Shown: one piece after another, positions 58,116 to 64,000 of the stretch | Position numbering within the stretch: the stretch's first letter is position 1 | How the letters are laid out: the number at the start of each line of letters is the position of its first letter | Assembly: GCF_001306135.1 (NCBI RefSeq) | Contig: NZ_LGKP01000030.1 | Location: 1 to 64,000, forward strand | Source: Herpetosiphon geysericola | GTDB taxonomy: Bacteria > Chloroflexota > Chloroflexia > Chloroflexales > Herpetosiphonaceae | Direction of reading: 5' to 3' | DNA length: 64,000 nucleotides | The notes under the pieces: generated by a model | Database searches by the model: none | What the model saw: only the letters and a program-made list of their open reading frames with translations | What the model was told of the DNA's origin: nothing | Made by a program: the position numbers and the translations under genes

Positions 58116-58955
58116 ATGCGTTTGTACGACCGTTTGTGCTGGAAAATTGGCTTGCCCCCCATGCCCGTGATCGATGCCTCATCGATTGCCGATGCCATCG
58201 ACGCGCTGCCTGTTGATGTTCCGCGCTATCCTAGTTCCAGCTATGGAATTGTGGCACCGCCATTTCATGCGTGTTTCGTCGAAGCAACGACCGTGGGCGA
58301 GTCGGGAGCTATCGTTGGCCAACGGGGTGTGCTATTTCGCGCGACGACCGATCGCATTCACCCTACAACCCCTGACCGAACGCGCTGGACTCTGACGCTT
58401 GAAGCCTTTATGTCCATTAAAGGCCAAGGGACGTATGGGTATCAGCAGCTGGCGGTCGTTTTTCTGGATCGGCAGGGCAAGATTATCAATGACATGTTGA
58501 AAGGGGTTCCGCTGCTGCCCAACCCCACCCAGTATGCGAAGATTGGCCAAAGCCGTGTGCCAGGCGCGGCACTGCATTGTGTCTATAGCCTGAAGGCGAT
58601 TAACGCGATGCATCTATCCTGCCCCGCTGAGCATCTGACTCCAACGGATGACGAACGGCGGCACTATCAGCGGAAAGCGGGTGCAGGGAGTGAGCCAACC
58701 GAATATTACCTCTTGAAGGTCCGGCCACGCGCCAAAGGAGGCTTTGAGACGATTGGCCATGGGCAAGCCGAGGAGCCACGCCGCGCCCATGTGGTGCGGG
58801 GTCATTTTAAGTATTATGACCCGGAACGCCCCATGTTTGGCCAAGCTGGCAAGCATGGCATGATCTGGATTCCCGATCATACCCGTGGTGACGCTGAACG
58901 TGGATCGATTGCGAAGGGCTATCAGGTTCAGCCGCCAGCGCATGAACCATCCTAA
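58116..58955 (+). CDS. Mobile-element hypothetical protein with RGHF...HxRG motif, 279 aa
   Basis: ATG 58116 is 7 bases after GGAGGA. The C-terminal 60 residues (HVVRGHFKYYD, PMFGQAGKHGMIWIPDHTRG) resemble a motif that I have seen in many unnamed phage and plasmid proteins, in which the conserved His and Arg residues recur. The N-terminal 150 residues are mixed alpha/beta. No reaction can be assigned. Confidence 0.6.
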   Translation: MRLYDRLCWKIGLPPMPVIDASSIADAIDALPVDVPRYPSSSYGIVAPPFHACFVEATTVGESGAIVGQRGVLFRATTDRIHPTTPDRTRWTLTLEAFMSIKGQGTYGYQQLAVVFLDRQGKIINDMLKGVPLLPNPTQYAKIGQSRVPGAALHCVYSLKAINAMHLSCPAEHLTPTDDERRHYQRKAGAGSEPTEYYLLKVRPRAKGGFETIGHGQAEEPRRAHVVRGHFKYYDPERPMFGQAGKHGMIWIPDHTRGDAERGSIAKGYQVQPPAHEPS

Positions 58956-59052
58956 CGCATCCATGGTGCTTAACTCGTATCGTTTTTGGTAGAATGAATG
59001 GGTATTGCAACGACTGGTTAGTATTCCCTTTCATGCGCTGAAAGGATCACCC

Positions 59053-60237
59053 ATGGCCCATACCCTTACCGAACCACAATGGGTACTCGTTGATGAAACC
59101 CTGCATGCGCTTGCTGATTTTGCGCACCTGCCTCCCAGCAAGCGCCCAGCTGCAATCTGCCCCGTGTGCCGTGAACCGGTATTGCTCAAGCTGGGTACGA
59201 AGCGAACCCACCATTATGCCCATTATTCAGGGGCCACCTGTGCCACCACGAACCCAGAAACCGCCCTCCACTTAAATACGAAATGTTATCTTGGCACGCA
59301 GCTGCGGGATGCCTCGGCGCTGCGGATTGCGATCCCATGTCAGAATCGTTGTGGTGCCTGGTCACGACGGCCTTGGCTGCAAGACTGGGATACGGTTGCA
59401 ATTGAATATCGTATGGATAGTTTTCGACCCGATATTGCCCTCATCCGACAAGGGAAGGTGGTTGGGGCAATTGAGGTTGTGGTGACCCATCCTGTTCATG
59501 AGGACAAGCAAGCCTATTTTGCCCAAGAGGCTGTCGAGTGGATTGAGGTTGCTGGTAATGTGCGACTTTATGAGGGGCCTATTCCATGGCGACCTAACGC
59601 GTCACTCCTGATTATCGAGGGTCGCGGCAGCCCGCCACGTTGGATGTGTACGCGATGTCAAGCCGCAGCAGAAGCCGCTCAGCGTGCCGCCGAGAAGGCG
59701 CAGATCGCACTGCTGGCCGCTCAAGCGCAAGAAGCCATTGCCCAAGAGAAGGCGCAGGCTGAACTGTTGGCCATGCAAGCGCAGAAAGCCGCTGCCGAAG
59801 AAAAAGCACAAGCCCAGGAAGTCGCCGCCGAAGAAACGGTGCAGGCTGCACAAGGAAAGCCGAATCGGGAAGAAATCCGGTTCGTCAAGCTGATCGATTT
59901 TTATTTTCCGGCGGGAAAGAAAGTCCGTGAAGCCTATTACATTCTGCATCATTATCACAAGCATGTTGTGACCCAGATTGTGCTCACGACCGCGAGAGGA
60001 GAGGTGATTGTGCATGTGCGTGCATCACAACCGAAAGCCACCATTCAGAATGGCCTTTTTATCTATTTGCAACAGCATGTCAAACGCTATCTTCGGCAAG
60101 CGCAGCCGATCACGTATGATGGTTCTTGGGGCTGGCAGCCCTGGGAAGACGGCCAGTTGCTCATGGCCACGAATACCCATCGGTTTCCATTTCGCTACGT
60201 GTGGGATGCAACACAACAGCGGTGGGTCGATGCTTGA
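59053..60237 (+). CDS. CoiA-like protein with zinc finger, nuclease-like domain and coiled coil
   Basis: ATG 59053 follows AAAGGATC. Residues 35-60 hold CPVCREPVLLKLGTKRTHHY with a following AHYSG, the CoiA-type zinc site. Residues 120-165 contain FRPDIALIRQGKVVGAIEVV, the PD-(D/E)xK-like core found in CoiA. An Ala/Gln/Glu-rich coiled coil spans about 205-285, and the C-terminus (300-394) is unassigned. CoiA supports DNA recombination in competence. Members on mobile elements may process incoming DNA or act in defence; both are open here. Confidence 0.65.
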   Translation: MAHTLTEPQWVLVDETLHALADFAHLPPSKRPAAICPVCREPVLLKLGTKRTHHYAHYSGATCATTNPETALHLNTKCYLGTQLRDASALRIAIPCQNRCGAWSRRPWLQDWDTVAIEYRMDSFRPDIALIRQGKVVGAIEVVVTHPVHEDKQAYFAQEAVEWIEVAGNVRLYEGPIPWRPNASLLIIEGRGSPPRWMCTRCQAAAEAAQRAAEKAQIALLAAQAQEAIAQEKAQAELLAMQAQKAAAEEKAQAQEVAAEETVQAAQGKPNREEIRFVKLIDFYFPAGKKVREAYYILHHYHKHVVTQIVLTTARGEVIVHVRASQPKATIQNGLFIYLQQHVKRYLRQAQPITYDGSWGWQPWEDGQLLMATNTHRFPFRYVWDATQQRWVDA

Positions 60238-60462
60238 CTAAAATAGTGCTGTGATAGGATGGTGGTTGTAGGGCAACTGCGATGAAGATTGTTTCGGTAT
60301 AGCTAGGAGAACATATAATGACTTCAGAGGCATGGGTTGCGATAGTAAGTATTGTTGTAGGTGTATCAAAGCCAGGCTATACTTGACCCAGATCGCCAAT
60401 CGAAATTGACCCAGCCCTAATTCGGTCTACACTCTCGTCATCTATCCATGACGGGAGGGCCG

Positions 60463-61701
60463 ATGCTTAGGAGCAACACCGTGCATACGATTCGTGATCT
60501 GTTGGCACAAGGCTATTCGATTCGGGCCATTGCCCTCGAAACTGGCATCGCCCGCAATACCGTGCGGAAATATCTTCGTGGTACGCCCGAAGCCGCACCC
60601 CGTCCGCGTCGGCCATCCAAACTTGATCCCTTCAAGGCCCAAATTCGTCAGTGGTTGACCGAGGATCGCCTCTTTAATTGCGAAACCATGTTTGAGCGGC
60701 TCAAAGCCAGTGGCTATACGGGTTCCCGCAGTTTACTCAAGCTCTTTGTGCAGCCCTTGCGTCCACCACGGCCTGGTCGTCGTCCGGTGCGCCGCTACGA
60801 AACCACGCCAGGCGAGCAACTCCAGATTGATTGGGGGGAGTTTCTGTATGAACAAGATGGCCAGATGCACAAACTCTATGGCTTTACGGCGGTCTTGAGT
60901 TATTCACGGATGCGCTTTGTGTGTTTCACCAAACGCAGCGATACCGCATCGCTGATCCGCTGTCTGATGCAGGCCTGTCAGTATCTGATGGCCTGCCCCA
61001 GACGATCTTGGCCGATCGCATGAAAAGTGTGCTCTTGCAGATGGATGGCCGAACGCCTGTCTGGAACCCTCAATTCGCTGATTTTCTGGCGGCGATTGGG
61101 GTGACTCCACGGGTCTGCCGACCCTATGCCCCCCAGACCAAGGGCAAAGTGGAGCGCTCGATTGGGGTGATTAAACAGAGTTTCTGGCCGGGTGTTCGGT
61201 TTACCGACCTCGCGGATCTCAACGCCCAAGCGCAGACATGGTGTGATCGGCGCAACCAACGGGTTCATGCCACAACCCATGTTCCACCGCTTGATCGCTG
61301 GGTTGAGGAAGGCCTCCGCCCACTGCCCAGCGGCTTTGCATGGGAACGGTTTGCGCTTGAGGAGCCGTCGGGTCACCAACGATGGGTTTGTCTCCTTCGA
61401 TGGCGTTTTGTATGGCGTGCCATCCAGCGCCCACGCAGCAGGACGGGTTGTCCAAGTCGGAGTCCGGCATGGGGATGTTCTGATCTGGTCAAATGGTCAG
61501 GAAATTGCCCGCCATCCCATGCGCTTGCGCTCGGGAACGCAGGTGCAGCATCCGACCCAGTTTGCCGGAATCCTTCCCGCAAGCACGCATGCGCCCAGCC
61601 CGACCCCGATTGGTCATCAGGTCACCGCACCGCTGCCCGTGCGACGGTCATTAGCCGAGTATGACCAGATCTATGGGATTATTGCGGAGGTTGGCGCATG
61701 A
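60463..61701 (+). pseudogene. istA: istA transposase with two frameshifts
   Basis: From ATG 60463 (GGGAGG upstream) the frame has the HTH (YSIRAIALETGIARNTVRKY) and the first part of the DDE core (QLQIDWGEF). Near 60984 one base is missing: the sense continues in another frame with DGLPQTILADRMKSVLL. Near 61365 a second shift leads to VTNDGFVSFDGVLYGVP and the normal end at 61701. Together the pieces form a complete IstA of about 410 residues. Two shifts make programmed frameshifting unlikely, so the element probably cannot move by itself. Confidence 0.8.
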
Positions 61702-62435
61702 AAACCGTCTGTGCAGCGTTGAACTTGACGACCTTGGCAAGCGTCTATGCCGATGTTTTGGCCGAAGCCCGCCAAGCCCAGTGGTCGTATGAAGAACTGT
61801 TGACCCGCGCCTTAGCGGTCGAGGTCGCTGGCCGCCAACAGCGTGCCCAAGAACGCCGCTGGCGAGCTGCACGGTTACCCTTTGCCGCACGGCTGGAGGC
61901 CTTCGATTTCCGGTTCCAACCAAGTGTGTCGGAGCGCATTGTCCGTGAATTGGCCAGCCTCAGCTTTATCCAGACCGCGACGAATGTCGTGTTCATGGGA
62001 CCACCAGGTGTCGGGAAAACCCACTTGGCCTGTGGGTTAGAGTCCGCTGCCTTGGACGCAGGCCATAGCGTACAGTTTGTGACCTTACGGGAACTGGTGG
62101 CGCAGCTCGATGCCCCGACTGCGCGAGGTGGTATGACGGTCGTGCGGCGCTACCGCCAGCCAACGCTGCTGGTGATCGACGAAATTGGCTATACCCGGCT
62201 GCGGCCTGAGCATGCCCATGCGTTGTTTGACCTGGTAACCGCTCGCTATGAACGCCATCCGACCATCTTAACCAGTAATTTGACCTTTGCGGAATGGGGC
62301 GGCCTCTTGGACGATGATGTCTTGGCCACTGCCATGCTTGACCGCTTGTTGCATCATGCCGAGGTCATTCCGATCAATGGTCGGAGTTACCGGATGCGCC
62401 AGCGAACCTTAGGTGACACCACCACCGGAGCTTAA
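61698..62435 (+). CDS. istB: IstB ATP-binding transposition helper
   Basis: The 245-residue protein overlaps the istA end by ATGA and carries VVFMGPPGVGKTHLACG (Walker A, about residue 100), LLVIDEIGYTRL (Walker B, about 160) and TSNLTFAEWGGLL (sensor region). IstB is a DnaA/AAA+-type regulator needed for IS21 transposition and target choice. All motifs are intact, so it could still help an active IstA elsewhere in the genome. Confidence 0.92.
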   Translation: MKTVCAALNLTTLASVYADVLAEARQAQWSYEELLTRALAVEVAGRQQRAQERRWRAARLPFAARLEAFDFRFQPSVSERIVRELASLSFIQTATNVVFMGPPGVGKTHLACGLESAALDAGHSVQFVTLRELVAQLDAPTARGGMTVVRRYRQPTLLVIDEIGYTRLRPEHAHALFDLVTARYERHPTILTSNLTFAEWGGLLDDDVLATAMLDRLLHHAEVIPINGRSYRMRQRTLGDTTTGA

Positions 62436-63146
62436 TTTTGTGAGGGTGGGTCATTTTTCCCTGACGATCTGGGTCAAAAAAAAACTGGCCTTGACAAGGT
62501 GCTGCTTTCTCTATGGGTACGATGATCATTATGACAAAGGAACGGCGGTCTCCGCTGCGTCAGGCGCTGTATACCAAACAATTAGAACTTTATTTTGAGT
62601 TAGTTCATCGTATTATCGAGATAACCAATCTTATTTCTGCCACCTTAGAAGATGCAAGCGGCTATTATCACAATGAGTATATTAGGGCTGCAATGATGCA
62701 TGAGCCCGAGAATTGGCTTGAGGAGGAACTACCGGGTGACTATGAATCGCAAATCGATTATAAAACAGTAAGGCCCACAATCGAACGGTTATATGATGAA
62801 ATTACGGCAAAGATGGAGGTTTGGATAAACTTTCTGCCTGAACAAATAAGCCGTGATATATGGATGTTCACGCAGTATATCTATGATCATGGAATAGATC
62901 CTGAGAGAGATTCCGATTATTTTGATGCTGATAACTCCAAAGAATTCCTTGATAAACAAACAAAAAATATTGTTACAGGTATTCAACAGCACCTTGGTAT
63001 TGATGAACTTTCGAATGATATTCTTGATCTCTTTAAATCTCGGCACGCACATAAAAAAGGCCAGAAGAAGCAGTAATACCATGACTTTGGCTACGACGGG
63101 CTACTACATTACCCTGTATAGGAGTGATATAGGCCAGCCCAATGTC

Positions 63147-63203
63147 TCAGCGCGCATCGCGACGCTAGTTTTTTTATTATCCAGTATCCTTTACGATAGT
63201 GGA
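63147..63203 (+). repeat. Terminator-like hairpin plus 24-bp palindrome, copy 5
   Basis: A degenerate hairpin (CAGCG with CGCTAG) and a T7 stretch are followed at 63180-63203 by TCCAGTATC, centre CTTTAC, GATAGTGGA. The whole 57 bp align with 57633-57689 behind the CRISPR array. It lies between the split membrane-protein gene and the last gene of the window. Confidence 0.65.
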
Positions 63204-63286
63204 AAAGACGGATATTTGCCTGCATGGCCACGCATGGGGTAGTATAGCCAGCAGCAGAAAAGAGCGAGTATCCAGAGTTGATCCCT

Positions 63287-64000
63287 ATGACTGATGGGCG
63301 AAAAAAGAATGGTGGCCGTCGTTCGGGTGCTGGCCGCAAGCCCAGCTTAAACCCCATCGCCGCCGTGCGGTTGCGCGATCCCGCACTTCAGGCGAAGCTG
63401 GTGGACTTGACCCGCCGCGAGCGCGAGGCAGAAGGAGACGCATTCATCAGTCAAGAACAGGTGATTGCGATGCTGATTGAGGATGCCCATGCCGAGCTAG
63501 TGGCATGGGATTCGTTGGCCCAGTCCTCGACCACGCTACCAGCAATGATTGATTATCCAACAAATCAATTATTGCCATCGCCAGCACTGCATGCCTCTAT
63601 GCGCGAGCAATCGCTGCTCGGACCGAGCAGGGCCACCGCCTTGCCGTGTGCCTATCAGCTGGTCATTACGATTGAGGATGTCACGCCACGAATCTGGCGG
63701 CGGCTCGTCGTCACCAGCGAGACGACCTTGGCCCAGCTGCACACGTATCTCCAGATCGCCTTCGAGTGGGACGACGTTCATTTGCATGAATTTCGGCTGC
63801 ATGGCGCGGTCTGTGACGAGGCGATGACATTAGGGCAGCTGGGGGTGCGGCATGGCGATCTCTTTGATTATGTGTATGACTTTGGCGATTACTGGCTCCA
63901 CGCCATCGCTATTGAGGATTGTACGCCGATGAATCCCCGCGCACGCTACCCCCGTTGCACGGGCGGCGCACAGCCTGGACCCGAAGAAGATTCAGGCGGC
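63287..64000 (+). CDS. Plasmid pRiA4b ORF-3-like protein, 3' end outside the window
   Basis: The frame is open from ATG 63287 to the window edge (238 codons seen). The first 60 residues are basic (GRKKNGGRRSGAGRKPS) and include a helical part. From about residue 125 the pRiA4b ORF-3/IS1096 TnpR-like domain is clear: YQLVITIEDVTPRIWRRLVV, then LAQLHTYLQIAFEWDDVHLH, EFRL and YDFGDYWLH. The function of this widespread mobile-element family is unknown. The AAGRK-type N-terminus resembles AT-hook-like DNA contacts. Confidence 0.75.
   Translation, partial: MTDGRKKNGGRRSGAGRKPSLNPIAAVRLRDPALQAKLVDLTRREREAEGDAFISQEQVIAMLIEDAHAELVAWDSLAQSSTTLPAMIDYPTNQLLPSPALHASMREQSLLGPSRATALPCAYQLVITIEDVTPRIWRRLVVTSETTLAQLHTYLQIAFEWDDVHLHEFRLHGAVCDEAMTLGQLGVRHGDLFDYVYDFGDYWLHAIAIEDCTPMNPRARYPRCTGGAQPGPEEDSGG

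Larger units (their letters stand above)
60364..62496 (+). mobile_element. IS21-family insertion sequence, 2133 bp, with 5-bp target duplication
   Basis: The ends carry related terminal repeats: TCAAAGCCAG, 7 bases, TTGACCCAGATCG on the left (60366-60395) and its reverse counterpart on the right (62465-62494, one mismatch in the outer part). A second inner TGACCCA repeat is near 60406 and 62448, as usual for IS21-type ends. AGGTG flanks the element at 60359-60363 and 62497-62501. The istA and istB genes fill the inside and overlap. The exact TSD shows a fairly recent insertion. Confidence 0.85.
60318..63076 (+). pseudogene. Small membrane protein gene split by an IS21-family element
   Basis: AGGAGA precedes ATG 60318. 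The first 15 codons (MTSEAWVAIVSIVVG) end at the target duplication. When the IS (60364-62496) and one AGGTG copy are removed, the frame continues from 62502 without interruption to 63076 and gives a 206-residue protein. The join restores one membrane helix (WVAIVSIVVGAAFSMGTMII), followed by a helical cytoplasmic domain (ELYFELVHRIIEITNLIS) and a Lys/His-rich tail. This strongly supports the reconstruction. The family is unknown. A shorter product from ATG 62513 or later is possible. Confidence 0.75.

Noticed and set aside
60921-61664. Programmed frameshifting in istA
   Set aside because: IS21 istA is normally a single frame, two shifts would be needed, and no slippery heptamer is visible at either site. 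Decay or sequence error is simpler.

Overview
The window looks like a large mobile replicon from a bacterium of the phylum Chloroflexota. My best guess, from memory of protein style, moderate GC and the MGE gene set, is a Herpetosiphon-like organism; this is an inference and not proven here. A replication-initiator-like protein, a plasmid-type SSB, a complete-looking conjugation locus (VirB6-, VirB4-, pilin-, VirB3-like proteins, a coupling ATPase, a relaxase partner), an actin-type partition system with its iterons, an FtsK-like ATPase and an ArdC-type antirestriction protein sit together. No integrase is visible, and the partition system favours a conjugative megaplasmid over an integrated element, although both remain possible.

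Layout. 1-0.34 kb: 3' end of an IS5-type element that cuts a restriction-endonuclease-like gene. 0.55-1.7 kb: unknown protein. 1.8-4.3 kb (minus): four genes overlapping by ATGA (PAP2-like, MAB_1171c-like membrane protein, ImmA/IrrE peptidase, XRE regulator) behind two 12-bp operator-like repeats. 5-8.7 kb: replication-initiator-like gene, small accessory genes with a 126-bp duplication, ssb. 8.7-28 kb: the transfer locus, mixed with unusually many secreted or surface proteins (BNR/Asp-box lipoprotein, M23 peptidase lipoprotein, PPC-domain protein, a membrane-tethered sortase-like protein) and a tandem pair of VirB2-like pilins. 28-30.8 kb: repeat-rich noncoding DNA and a ParMRC-like partition locus. 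31-33.3 kb: membrane protein plus FtsK-like ATPase with altered Walker motifs.

33.3-44.8 kb is a defence island: type I restriction-modification (HsdM, HsdS, HsdR) followed by a HEPN protein on the minus strand, then divergently a three-gene cluster of a membrane protein, an unknown protein and a DUF4365 nuclease-like protein. 44.8-48.4 kb carries a zinc-ribbon protein and its truncated duplicate, two short peptide genes with strong expression signals, a small secreted protein and a LuxR-type regulator. 48.5-49.8 kb is an HTH-TM-FGE/SUMF1 fusion. 50.7-56.8 kb is a plasmid-style accessory operon (ArdC, SWIM-like protein, excisionase-like HTH, small membrane proteins, Phd/VapC with a nonsense-broken toxin), driven by two copies of a perfect consensus promoter and punctuated by perfect stem-loops between genes. 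57.3-57.6 kb is a short CRISPR array without cas genes. 57.8-64 kb holds unknown accessory genes, a CoiA-like protein, a 2.1-kb IS21-family element (istA frameshifted, istB intact) inserted with a 5-bp target duplication into a small membrane-protein gene, and the start of a pRiA4b ORF-3-like gene.

The best candidates for something undescribed are the three-gene DUF4365 cluster beside RM/HEPN, the XRE/ImmA/MAB_1171c/PAP2 operon, the 45-aa cationic peptide with its consensus promoter and attenuator-like leader, the glycine-rich peptide/LuxR/secreted-protein set with paired ATACCGGTAT boxes, and a 24-bp dispersed palindrome family.
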